Positions 1 to 7,639 of a DNA stretch of 25,162 nucleotides are shown here, piece after piece (the stretch's first letter is position 1; each line of letters starts with the position of its first letter). Under the pieces are notes generated by a model. It was not told where the DNA came from. It did no database searches and was given only the letters and a program-made list of their open reading frames with translations. Where the stretch lies: the IMG/VR virus record IMGVR_UViG_3300030746_000130, positions 1 to 25,162 of that record; one strand, given 5' to 3'. A program made the translations under genes and the position numbers. Source of the stretch: a virus.

Positions 1-1
1 G

Positions 2-2014
2 CTGTCTGGGTTGGGCACAGGTCTTTTAGTCAACACAACTGGCACGGGCGTTCCTACCACCTTGGCCTCAGTCAACGGCGAGTGCGCGCTGGGTTTTGCG
101 GGGAGTTGGGTAGCTGGGGTATGCCCGAATAACATCGTCTTTCCTGTTGGACTTTTATTCGGGGCTGGGGCTACGTCGGCTCCTACGGTGGCAACGGCAG
201 CGCAGATCCAAACGGCTGGACTGGACACGCGTCCAAGTATCATCACGACAACCGGCAAGACGGGCGTTCTTTTGGCTGGAAGCACGACGCAGGTATTCAA
301 TGTAGCCAGCGGAAACGCAGGCACGATCACCTTCCTCCATTTGACGATGGGTAATGTGGTCGGGGGAGACCTCCCTAATATTATCCAGAATAGTCAAATT
401 GAAATCTCCTGCGACGGGCGCATGGTCGCGGTTCCGCTTGGCCTGTTCTTGATGTCTCAGGATTATCCCCAAGCTTTTAGCACGGGTCAGATCAGCGTGC
501 CATTGTCCAATAGCTCGTTCTATGATTCATTCTCGTTCAATCGCCGCGTAAACATTAACTACTACAACGGCTGTACGATTGCACTAGCGAACGCGAGTCC
601 TTTGGGCGACATTTCAATTTACTTTGATACGAGCTACCGTCCGGGTACTCCAGTCGGACCACCCTCCACAGGATATTGGAATGCTTATCCGACCTACTTC
701 CCATCGCTTGCCGCGAACACTGGGGCTTATAACGCACAGCAAGTGGCACTACTCCCCGCAATCACCTCATCTGGCGGGGGGCAACTTGAATCCATCGCGC
801 AATGGGTAAATTCAAGCGTGAATTTCACTACGATAGAGGCCACCCCCACCGTGACAGCGGACTCGATTCTGGCGGCTACAGCGAATGGCGGCGAGGACTT
901 CTTTGGGTGCGGATTCTATTGTGGAGATGGAACAAACGCTTTCCATACCGACAAGTGGGGCATTCTTTGGGCGGTTCAAGGACTTACGAGTACAACTGCG
1001 GGGTTAGCCAATCCCTTGGGCACTTATGACTCGCTGGGCTATAGGTTCTTTACATCCACTCCCCAAGACAATCTGATCTTCAACAGCACACTTCAGGTGA
1101 ACACGGCTAACGGAGATTCTGCGGTGAGTCCAGGTACGGTCAATCTTGCGGGGCTCGTGACATATTTTACAGCAACTCCAACGGCCAGCGTTGCATTCAG
1201 TCCAATACCGGCGACCTATACCGCCTCGCAAACAGTGACATTGACAGCCTACCCATCCTCCGGGGCTACCGTTTGCTACACAACAAACGGCGCTACTCCC
1301 GTGGTGAGTGGAGTCGGAACCTGTTCTACGGGAACCGTCTACACAACTCCAATCACGGTTAGTAGTACTGAAACTCTTTTGGCGGCGGCGCAGGCGGCTG
1401 GATATAACAACAGTTTGGCGTTAGGTGGAATCTACACGATTGAATCGCTCTATCTGAATACGCGATTCACCGAAGCTTCTTCTGGCACCAATCTCGCCGG
1501 AACCATCCCGACCGTTTGCACCGCTGGTTCTGGATGCACATGGACGAACGCGGGTGGGACCGACTTCACCTATCAGACTGGAGGAGGGGTATCGGTTAGC
1601 GGACCGACGACAAATCCAGACCTAATCAATACTGGCCAAACCAATGAGGTCATTCGCTTCACCCTAAATGCATGTGCTGGGACGGGATCGGTCTATTGCG
1701 GGTTTTATCTTCGGTACACGAACGTCAACAACTACATTGCCATCAATTCGTATTCGGGTGCGAACGGGATAAACATCTACGACGGGGTTTCTGGGACTTT
1801 CACGCTGAAAGGAACTATCCCAGTAAGCGCCGCGAGCCCCAACACGGGTAGCTATACGGTGACGCTGAATGGAACGAGTGCGAAGGTTACGGGTCCGAGC
1901 GGTGCGTCCGTTTCCTTCACCACGGCAAACACGACCGGGACAACCTTTGGGTTTCTCGCGGCCACTGGCGCAACATCAATGAAGATAACGGCTCTATCGG
2001 CGGCAAGCCAATGA
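2..2014 (+). CDS. GH172/DUF2961-like protein with chitobiase C-terminal-like and LamG-like domains (5' partial)
   Basis: The frame is open to the left edge, so the gene probably begins outside the window; a TTG at 11 is only the first possible start inside it. Numbering from that TTG, residues about 90-385 resemble DUF2961 (glycoside hydrolase family 172). Visible signs are the 'CDGRMVAVPLG' strand (134-144), 'ISIYFDTSYR' (201-210), 'GGEDFFG' (293-299, compare the family's TEDYF with its acidic residue) and 'YRFF' (344-347). Residues about 390-477 match the chitobiase/beta-hexosaminidase C-terminal repeat ('VCYTTNGATP'). Residues 480-667 look like a beta-sandwich of LamG type. No signal peptide can be judged because the N-terminus is missing. 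Position beside a lysis module suggests a tail spike or host-surface glycan-degrading protein; this is inference. The GH172 call is motif resemblance only. Confidence 0.5.
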   Translation: MSGLGTGLLVNTTGTGVPTTLASVNGECALGFAGSWVAGVCPNNIVFPVGLLFGAGATSAPTVATAAQIQTAGLDTRPSIITTTGKTGVLLAGSTTQVFNVASGNAGTITFLHLTMGNVVGGDLPNIIQNSQIEISCDGRMVAVPLGLFLMSQDYPQAFSTGQISVPLSNSSFYDSFSFNRRVNINYYNGCTIALANASPLGDISIYFDTSYRPGTPVGPPSTGYWNAYPTYFPSLAANTGAYNAQQVALLPAITSSGGGQLESIAQWVNSSVNFTTIEATPTVTADSILAATANGGEDFFGCGFYCGDGTNAFHTDKWGILWAVQGLTSTTAGLANPLGTYDSLGYRFFTSTPQDNLIFNSTLQVNTANGDSAVSPGTVNLAGLVTYFTATPTASVAFSPIPATYTASQTVTLTAYPSSGATVCYTTNGATPVVSGVGTCSTGTVYTTPITVSSTETLLAAAQAAGYNNSLALGGIYTIESLYLNTRFTEASSGTNLAGTIPTVCTAGSGCTWTNAGGTDFTYQTGGGVSVSGPTTNPDLINTGQTNEVIRFTLNACAGTGSVYCGFYLRYTNVNNYIAINSYSGANGINIYDGVSGTFTLKGTIPVSAASPNTGSYTVTLNGTSAKVTGPSGASVSFTTANTTGTTFGFLAATGATSMKITALSAASQ

Positions 2015-2094
2015 TTGATCTTTGGATTATTTTTCCCATCGCTATGTTCTGCTGTGTGGTCGGCTGGTTCGTGCGCAAAGAGGATCGTAAATGA
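2011..2094 (+). CDS. 27-residue single-pass membrane peptide
   Basis: A tiny open frame begins with an ATG that overlaps the upstream stop (ATGA at 2011-2014) and ends with a TGA that overlaps the next gene's start (ATGA at 2091-2094). The peptide starts MIDLWIIFPIAMFCCVVGWF and ends in a charged tail VRKEDRK. That gives one hydrophobic helix of about 19 residues followed by a positive cytoplasmic end. The double four-base overlap argues for coupled translation and makes this more than a chance frame. Function is unknown; small phage membrane peptides are often lysis or secretion accessories. Confidence 0.55.
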   Translation: MIDLWIIFPIAMFCCVVGWFVRKEDRK

Positions 2095-3980
2095 AAACCC
2101 TCCTCTTACTCGCGCTCCTACTCTGCTCCCCTCTAGCCTTCGCCTCGCCCGTCTGCATGTACCAGGATGTGCAATCGGGTCCCGCAAGCGGCGGTGAGGG
2201 CGGTGGTGGAACTTACGTGGACGTATTCGGCGTAGGCTTCGGCTCAACCCTTGGGAGCATAACGGGTACGGTCAACGGTACGGCGATCACCAACTTCATC
2301 TATCTTGGCGCTGATCCAACGGGCAATCGTCAGAAGATAGGGTTTCAGGTACCCAGCGGGGCGACCGGCTCGGGAAGCATCATCCTCAATTTCCCTGGCG
2401 GATCATGCTCAAACATGGTCTTTGCCGTCACGACGGGCCACAGCATTTATTACATCGGCTCGGGCATCGACAACGTTACAACTGGATCATTCACCTGCGC
2501 GAACCTGAAGAACGGAACCGCTGGTGACGGCAGCGGCGGAAGCGGCACCTACGCAAGCCCTTGGACGCTCGGGAACGTAGCAGCCGTAACCCTCAACGGT
2601 GGGTCTGGGAACTATGGGCCTGCGGCCAACGCTCGCACCCCGCAAATGTATTATTCCTGCATCTCGCAAGGCGATACCCTCATATTCCTCAACGGCGCGA
2701 GCTACCCCTACGGCGGCCCGAGCGACTATGCGGGATTGGCATTCAACAACGGATTCACCACAGCGAACGTGTATACGTCTGTGGGCGCGCGACCGGGAGC
2801 TATTGTAAGCATCGGAGGGGACGGATATTCGTCCTTCGGCATACGCGATTACTCCGACCAATACATGCAGGTTTTCGGACTCACGCTCGATGGAACATCG
2901 ACGTCTGCGAACGCCGGAGGGGGTCTGACGTTTGGGGAGACCGCTTCTGGACCTCAAATGCGCGCAGTCGGCAACACAGTGCATTGCAACGGGTGCTATG
3001 GATCAAGCGGTGCCTTGGCTGGCGGATTCGAAGGCGACATCAACACCGCCCTTGAGATCCTGGGGAACTATATCCCGAACGCGAGTTGCACCGCGCCGGG
3101 AGGGCTGTCAAACAAGCAATATCACGCCCTCTATACCTATGGAAATGGACAAGAGATTGGCTGGAACAAGATTGCGAATGTCTGCACCTATAACGGGATA
3201 CAGGTGAATCTCGCATCAGACTCTAGCCTCGGATTTGGTGGCCTCAGCATCCACGACAACGATATTGAAGGGGCGAACGGAGCCGGGATCAACCTTGCCA
3301 CGCTCGACCCAACGCAGGGCGCGATCAACGTTTACAACAACATCATTCACCACGTCGGGATTCAGGCCGCTTCGGACTCGGACGGAAACCACGCCTGCAT
3401 CGCCTCACCGGGCGAGGCTCCATCGGCAGGCTCCGGCACAGTGAACATCTACAACAACACGATGTGGGACTGCTCTTCTGACTTGAACGCGAACAATGTC
3501 AACAACGCGAGCGCGATCCTTTATTTCTACGAGACTGGGCAGACTGGGCTCACGCTAAACCTGGTCAACAACATCATCGCGGCACCAGCGTACACCAATA
3601 CCGGAACGCAGAATGTTTACCTCTCGAATACGGGAGTCTCAGGCCCCGCACTAGCGGGCAACAACAACCTCTTCTATAGCGCCTCGACGCCGGGAAGCAC
3701 ATCGCCAGCCTCTAGTCTAACTTCGCAGGCAATTCCAACCAATCCAGACTTCTCGAACACCACAACACAGGGTCCTTGGACGAATCTTGAGTTGCAAAGC
3801 GGATCACCCGCAATCGGTGCAGGGACTTCCAGCCTCGCCTCTACGCTGGACTTTGTAGGCGTCACGCGGCCTAACCCGCCAGCAATCGGTGCGCTTGAAC
3901 CAGGTGTGGCACCGCCAACATTTCTCGGAGTTCAATTTTCATCTGGAGTAGCCTTGTCATCAGGCACGTCCGTACACTAA
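2091..3980 (+). CDS. Secreted beta-helix protein with IPT/TIG-like and choice-of-anchor Q-like segments
   Basis: The 629-residue product starts with a classical signal peptide (MKTLLLLALLLCSPLAFA, cut before SPVC). Residues about 22-110 form an IPT/TIG-like beta-sandwich ('VDVFGVGFGS', later 'IILNFPGGSCSNMVF'). Residues about 160-560 show the repeating short strands and Asn ladders of a right-handed parallel beta-helix ('INVYNNIIHHV', 'VNIYNNTMWDC', 'LNLVNNIIAAP'). The end has the 'LQSGSPAIGAGT ... GALEPG' pattern seen at the end of many pectate-lyase-like proteins (choice-of-anchor Q type). The ATG overlaps the preceding stop by four bases. The fold is that of polysaccharide lyases and phage tail spikes; no catalytic residues can be assigned. 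A signal peptide on a phage protein is unusual for a structural spike and suggests export or a host-derived moron gene. Confidence 0.7.
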   Translation: MKTLLLLALLLCSPLAFASPVCMYQDVQSGPASGGEGGGGTYVDVFGVGFGSTLGSITGTVNGTAITNFIYLGADPTGNRQKIGFQVPSGATGSGSIILNFPGGSCSNMVFAVTTGHSIYYIGSGIDNVTTGSFTCANLKNGTAGDGSGGSGTYASPWTLGNVAAVTLNGGSGNYGPAANARTPQMYYSCISQGDTLIFLNGASYPYGGPSDYAGLAFNNGFTTANVYTSVGARPGAIVSIGGDGYSSFGIRDYSDQYMQVFGLTLDGTSTSANAGGGLTFGETASGPQMRAVGNTVHCNGCYGSSGALAGGFEGDINTALEILGNYIPNASCTAPGGLSNKQYHALYTYGNGQEIGWNKIANVCTYNGIQVNLASDSSLGFGGLSIHDNDIEGANGAGINLATLDPTQGAINVYNNIIHHVGIQAASDSDGNHACIASPGEAPSAGSGTVNIYNNTMWDCSSDLNANNVNNASAILYFYETGQTGLTLNLVNNIIAAPAYTNTGTQNVYLSNTGVSGPALAGNNNLFYSASTPGSTSPASSLTSQAIPTNPDFSNTTTQGPWTNLELQSGSPAIGAGTSSLASTLDFVGVTRPNPPAIGALEPGVAPPTFLGVQFSSGVALSSGTSVH

Positions 3981-3988
3981 GGAGAACC

Positions 3989-4372
3989 ATGAAAACGAAG
4001 TTATCGCTACTCGCCGCTTTACTTGTCCTCTGCCTGCCAGCCTCGGCCCAAACCAAACATGCCATGCTGGGTGTCGCCTTCGGGCAAACGAGCGGAGCGC
4101 CTTCCGCCACCCTCACATGGACAGCCTCGGCTACCCCTGGTTCAACTGTGACGGTCTACCGCTGCGTTGGAACGTCCTGTACAGCGTTTACCCAGATTGC
4201 GACAGGCATAGCGGCTGGCGGCCCGTATGTAGACACCACGGTCACAGCAGGGGCATATTCCTATTACGTGACGGCAACCGTGAACGGTGTGGCGTCTGGC
4301 CCCTCGAACACGGCGACTGGCACGCTCTCTCCTCTGCCTCCCACCGGCTTGTCCGTCGCCACCGCCAATTAG
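3989..4372 (+). CDS. Small secreted fibronectin type III-like protein
   Basis: The 127-residue product has a signal peptide (MKTKLSLLAALLVLCLPASAQ) and a single Fn3-like sandwich over residues about 35-125, with the typical 'LTWTAS' strand and the closing pattern 'YSYYVTATVNGVASGPSN'. The start is fixed by AAGGAG at 3979-3984, which overlaps the upstream stop codon, five bases before the ATG. Such single Fn3 domains are carbohydrate or surface-binding modules; here it probably accompanies the beta-helix protein. A hydrophobic, Trp-rich out-of-frame stretch follows its stop and is listed separately. Confidence 0.7.
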   Translation: MKTKLSLLAALLVLCLPASAQTKHAMLGVAFGQTSGAPSATLTWTASATPGSTVTVYRCVGTSCTAFTQIATGIAAGGPYVDTTVTAGAYSYYVTATVNGVASGPSNTATGTLSPLPPTGLSVATAN

Positions 4373-4427
4373 CTGGTGGGAGAAGCTCTTGGATTGGCTG
4401 TTTGGATGGTTGAAGGACTTGTTCTGA
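4287..4427 (+). other. Out-of-frame Pro-rich and amphipathic tail after the Fn3 gene
   Basis: In the +1 frame relative to the Fn3 gene, an open stretch begins near a GTG at 4287 and continues past the Fn3 stop. It reads PPACPSPPP and then SWWEKLLDWLFGWLKDLF before TGA at 4425-4427. The last 18 residues form a striking amphipathic Trp/Leu/Lys helix that chance coding would rarely give. It could be a separate small peptide with a GTG start, a C-terminal extension reached by a +1 frameshift, or the product of a one-base sequencing error. No clear ribosome-binding site was found. Confidence 0.25.
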
Positions 4428-4473
4428 GGCCTCCTCGGGGGTGTAGTGGAGAATCTAACCAGAGGTGGGGGCA

Positions 4474-4809
4474 GTGGAATCTAGTTTGCGAGAAGAGGTA
4501 CAAGCGATGATTGGCGCAAAGATGCTAGAACTGCATGGACAGAACCTCGAGCGGTTCGGCAGGATCGAAGAGCGCATAATTGGCATCGATGGCAACGGCA
4601 CTGGGCGCGAGGGTGCACTCCAGCGCCAGGACAAGGTGCTCAAAGCCATCGATGCCAAAGTTGACCAGCTCGGGGATAACGTCGCAACCCTCGTAACGGC
4701 CACCACCACTGTCCGTAGGGATAAGGTCTGGGGCGTGGTGAAGTGGCTGCTCGGCGGTATCGGTGGTTTGGGCATGCTAATTCTCGGTCACTATCTGGGA
4801 GCAAAGTGA
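4474..4809 (+). CDS. Membrane-anchored coiled-coil protein, holin/XhlA-like
   Basis: I chose GTG 4474 because GAGGTG (4462-4467) lies six bases upstream; GTG 4465 is also in frame but has a worse site. The 111-residue product is a charged heptad-rich helix over about residues 1-70 and a C-terminal hydrophobic segment 'VVKWLLGGIGGLGMLILG' ending in LGAK. A coiled coil followed by one membrane span is the layout of XhlA-like accessory holin proteins and of several phage lysis accessories. It overlaps the endolysin gene by four bases (GTGA), supporting a role in lysis. The specific family is not proven. Confidence 0.6.
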   Translation: MESSLREEVQAMIGAKMLELHGQNLERFGRIEERIIGIDGNGTGREGALQRQDKVLKAIDAKVDQLGDNVATLVTATTTVRRDKVWGVVKWLLGGIGGLGMLILGHYLGAK

Positions 4810-5300
4810 GCTTTACCAAAGCCCAAATCGCTGCGGTATGCATGGAGTTTGGTCCTAAGGTTGAGCCGCTTCCGGATGGCGTCGACGGCGCACAACTGCT
4901 TTGGGCGCTATCCGGCAATGAATCCAGTTTTGGCCTAAATGTGACTCCTCGGCATGAGCCAGCCTATGACTTTGGTGGATCTTACGCGGGGTCTGGAAAT
5001 ATGCCCACACTCTTGGAGGAATACGGTCATGCCGCAGCGTGCAGCTATGGGCCATGGCAGGTAATGCTGACTAATGCTGCGACGTTCGCGCCTGACGACT
5101 TCACCGACCTAGAAACGGCGTGCCAGGCCAGCGTTAGTGCCCTCAACAGCCTTCTGCGGCGGTTCAAGCCTGGTTCACTCGTGCAGATCGGGCAGTGCTG
5201 GAATCATGGAGAACCAACGTCGACGCCTAACGCAGGGGTTCTGGCGTATACCGTCGAATTGCAGCAGAACTACAATATTCAAATGCCGGAGGAATCATGA
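4806..5300 (+). CDS. Lytic transglycosylase-like endolysin
   Basis: The start is GTG 4806, overlapping the previous stop as GTGA, giving 164 residues. The sequence 'LLWALSGNESSFG' holds the expected catalytic glutamate of the SLT/lysozyme-like fold, and 'CSYGPWQVM' matches the conserved G-P-x-Q region that follows it. Later 'SALNSLLRRF' and 'QCWNHG' fit the helical second half of the fold. There is no signal peptide, so release would need a holin; two candidate membrane proteins flank it. The product would cut peptidoglycan glycan strands at the end of infection. The class is clear, the exact family less so. Confidence 0.72.
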   Translation: MSFTKAQIAAVCMEFGPKVEPLPDGVDGAQLLWALSGNESSFGLNVTPRHEPAYDFGGSYAGSGNMPTLLEEYGHAAACSYGPWQVMLTNAATFAPDDFTDLETACQASVSALNSLLRRFKPGSLVQIGQCWNHGEPTSTPNAGVLAYTVELQQNYNIQMPEES

Positions 5301-5539
5301 GCGATACCCAAACCTACATCCTTACCGACCCAACGGCGCTAGCTGCGAAGATCGAGGCTGCGGGCGGTCCTCAACTCGATCCCACCAAGCCCACGGGCAC
5401 GGCAGAGGCAGACGGCGTAACCATTGGCTGGACGATTGCAGCTGGCAAGATCACCGTTACTCTGCTCCGTAAGCCTTGGTTGCTGGGTGACGGCGTTATT
5501 TGGGGCCATGTAAACAGACTCCTAGGAGACCCGTTATGA
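5297..5539 (+). CDS. Hypothetical 80-residue protein in the lysis operon
   Basis: The ATG overlaps the endolysin stop (ATGA) and its own stop overlaps the next ATG in the same way, so it is embedded in the lysis cassette. The first 60 residues look like a small mixed alpha/beta domain ('VTIGWTIAAGKITVTL'), followed by 'KPWLLGDGVIWGHVNRLLG'. No signal peptide, membrane span or known motif is visible. The placement suggests a lysis accessory, but I do not recognise the family. Confidence 0.6.
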   Translation: MSDTQTYILTDPTALAAKIEAAGGPQLDPTKPTGTAEADGVTIGWTIAAGKITVTLLRKPWLLGDGVIWGHVNRLLGDPL

Positions 5540-5838
5540 ACAAGTTGAACGTATTTTGGCAGAAGATTCCACCGCCCGTAAAGCAGTGGCTGAAAGGCCT
5601 AGAGGTCGCTGTGGTGACCGGCTGCATCTCAGCTATCGTGGCCGCGCCCTTCGCCGACTTTGGCACCAAGGCGGGCATCACCAAGTTTGCGCTAACAATC
5701 GTCGCAACAGCTGGCGGGTGCGTGCGCTTATACTTGGCTCAGTCGCCTATCCAGGCCGTCCTCAAAGAATCTGTAGAGGTCAAGCAGGAAACTCCGGCCG
5801 GGACCACAACGGTCTCCGCGGAGAAAATCTCTCAATAA
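5536..5838 (+). CDS. Holin-like small membrane protein
   Basis: I chose ATG 5536, which overlaps the upstream stop and has AGGAG at 5523-5527, rather than the longer in-frame reading from 5500. The 100-residue product has a short amphipathic start ('VFWQKIPPPVKQWLKG'), a first hydrophobic segment 'VAVVTGCISAIVAAPFADF', a second 'ALTIVATAGGCVRLYLAQ' and a charged C-terminal tail. Two membrane spans in about 100 residues beside an endolysin is the usual class II holin layout. It would form the pore that lets the endolysin reach the cell wall. Confidence 0.6.
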   Translation: MNKLNVFWQKIPPPVKQWLKGLEVAVVTGCISAIVAAPFADFGTKAGITKFALTIVATAGGCVRLYLAQSPIQAVLKESVEVKQETPAGTTTVSAEKISQ

Positions 5839-5851
5839 GGAGCCTCACCCA

Positions 5852-6343
5852 ATGAAGCGCTACTTGCCCTCCGTCGTAATCGCTATCCTTTGCTCAACCC
5901 TCGCATTCAATACGATTGGCTGCAGCGGCCAACAGACCGCCGCCGAGCTAATCGCAACCGTTGGAACCGCTGTCGCCGCTCTGGAAACCCTTGAGGGCAA
6001 CACCGCTAATGTCGCCAAGATTCAGGCGGACACCCAGGCTGCCGAGACCGCCATCGCCAACTGGAAGACGGGCACACCCGCGCAGGATGTTCTGCAGGTG
6101 CTGTCGATTCTTCAGTCGGACCTCAGCCTGTTGCCCATCGGCGCGCAGGACCAAGCCCTAATCCAGCTTGCCCTTGGAACGGTGGAGCAGATCATCATGC
6201 TGTTTCCGACCTCGACTCCAGCAGTTTCCGCAGTGCGTCAAGTGCATCTGACGGTAACCGTCCACAACAAGGGTGATTTCCGTAAGCAGTGGAATTCGAT
6301 CATCGCGGCAAACCCCGCATTGGCCGGCGCTGCAATCAAGTAG
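5852..6343 (+). CDS. Putative lipoprotein of the lysis module
   Basis: The 163-residue product begins with a signal sequence ending in a lipobox-like TIGC (the -3 residue is Thr, so the match is imperfect), followed by SGQQ. The mature part is helical and Ala-rich (residues 28-140). AAGGAG at 5837-5842 overlaps the upstream stop and sits nine bases before the ATG. An outer-membrane lipoprotein after the holin suggests a spanin-type role (outer-membrane disruption in Gram-negative hosts), but it is longer than typical Rz1 proteins and has no partner Rz in the usual overlap, so this remains a guess. Confidence 0.55.
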   Translation: MKRYLPSVVIAILCSTLAFNTIGCSGQQTAAELIATVGTAVAALETLEGNTANVAKIQADTQAAETAIANWKTGTPAQDVLQVLSILQSDLSLLPIGAQDQALIQLALGTVEQIIMLFPTSTPAVSAVRQVHLTVTVHNKGDFRKQWNSIIAANPALAGAAIK

Positions 6344-6844
6344 ATGGCCGATCTAATTTGTCGGTTCATCAAGACGAAAGACCCCATCGCCGACGGTATC
6401 GCCTGGTGGACAAACTCAGAGTGGGACCATTTTGAGTTTGGGACGCCAGATGAGACCTGGCTGGGAGCTCGGGCGGAAGGTGGGGTGCAGGAACGTTTCG
6501 CGACGTACTGCACCCCCATCCGCGAGCGACGGTATGCTCGCACTGTGACCGACGAGCAGCTCTCCCTGATTATGTCCAGGGCGCGGGCGAAGGTGGGCAC
6601 CAAATACGACTTCATGGACATCGCCGGCCTGTTGCTGCACAATCGGTGGCTAAGCCTCCAGCCCACAGACAAAGAGATTTGCAGCATGTACGGGACCGAG
6701 ATGCTGCTGAGCATCTACCAAGCCAGGGATCTCCTCAACGTCCTCCCCAACTTCACGCCGCTCATCACCCCTGAGATGCTGCACCTTAGTCCTCTGTGGG
6801 TAGAGAGTGACCTTTGCAAGTGCATCTATTCGCTAGGAGTCTGA
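6344..6844 (+). CDS. Permuted NlpC/P60 (YiiX-like) cysteine hydrolase
   Basis: The ATG abuts the upstream TAG with no gap. In the 166-residue product the order is His first and Cys later: 'SEWDHFEFG' (H29) and 'KEICSMYGTEML' (C113), with 'KVGTKYDFMDIAGLLLH' (84-99) between them. That is the circularly permuted papain-like arrangement of YiiX/YebB-type enzymes, usually amidases or peptidases acting on peptidoglycan stems or lipids. No signal peptide is present. Its place next to the lysin genes suggests cell-wall cleavage or a tail-associated function. An alternative is a host-directed protease or deamidase. Confidence 0.6.
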   Translation: MADLICRFIKTKDPIADGIAWWTNSEWDHFEFGTPDETWLGARAEGGVQERFATYCTPIRERRYARTVTDEQLSLIMSRARAKVGTKYDFMDIAGLLLHNRWLSLQPTDKEICSMYGTEMLLSIYQARDLLNVLPNFTPLITPEMLHLSPLWVESDLCKCIYSLGV

Positions 6845-6847
6845 CCC

Positions 6848-7639
6848 ATGAGCCACATTCTCAATGTCCGCAAGGATACTTTTGATCCTCGCGACCACGT
6901 AGTAGCCCCCAACGCTCCCGCGTCTCCGCTGATCATCAGCTACCGCTCGCAGGTGCCATACATCAAGGATCAGGGACAATTGGGCAGCTGCACGGCCCAC
7001 GCCGCAACGGAACACTTTGAGCGGGCCGTCCGCCAGATGAAGTCTCAGGTACCCCTAAGCTATGCCCGAGCCACCATCCGCCTCTCTCCCCTCTTCCAGT
7101 ACGCCCAGGAGCGCATCGCCGAAGGAACCTTTGCGGAGGACGCCGGCGCAGACTCCCGCACCATCTTTACCGTGCTGAGCTCGGTTGGGTGCTGTCTTGA
7201 GTCCTCAGATCCCTATGCCTCCACTAATCTGCTAAAGATGCCCACCGCAGCACAAGTGGCAGAGGCGGCCAATTTCAAGTTTCAGGCCTACCATCGCATC
7301 ATGGACGTCGCCACCGCAAAGACGGTCCTGCAATCGAACTACACCTTTACTGTGGGAACCCCACTCTTCCAGCAATTCCAGAGCGACCAGGCCGCGGAGG
7401 ACGGATTGATTGCCATGCCATCGGGTTCCTCGATCGGCGGCCACGAAATGCATGTTATAGGCTGCGATGATACAAAGCAGGTTCTCGGGCAAGTTGGGGC
7501 ATTTGAGTGTCAGAATTCATGGGCGGACACGTGGGGAGATAAGGGATTTGCGTGGATCCCCTACGCGTACTTTGAAGCGCTGCAAGATCAATGGGATTTT
7601 TGGCTCGGACACTATGGCCGTCAATGGCAGGCTCAGTAG
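6848..7639 (+). CDS. Papain-family (C1) cysteine peptidase
   Basis: The 263-residue product has all four active-site elements of papain-like enzymes: Q42 and C48 in 'DQGQLGSCTAHA', H199 in 'SSIGGHEMHVIG', and N223 in 'ECQNSWADTWGDKGF'. There is no signal peptide or long inhibitory propeptide; only about 35 residues precede the first motif. AGGAG at 6835-6839 serves the ATG. The 3' end overlaps the convergent helicase gene by seven bases. It would cleave proteins; substrate is unknown. C1 peptidases are uncommon in phages, and its pairing with a second cysteine hydrolase is notable. It might act on host surface proteins, capsid or tail proteins, or peptidoglycan cross-links. Confidence 0.82.
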   Translation: MSHILNVRKDTFDPRDHVVAPNAPASPLIISYRSQVPYIKDQGQLGSCTAHAATEHFERAVRQMKSQVPLSYARATIRLSPLFQYAQERIAEGTFAEDAGADSRTIFTVLSSVGCCLESSDPYASTNLLKMPTAAQVAEAANFKFQAYHRIMDVATAKTVLQSNYTFTVGTPLFQQFQSDQAAEDGLIAMPSGSSIGGHEMHVIGCDDTKQVLGQVGAFECQNSWADTWGDKGFAWIPYAYFEALQDQWDFWLGHYGRQWQAQ

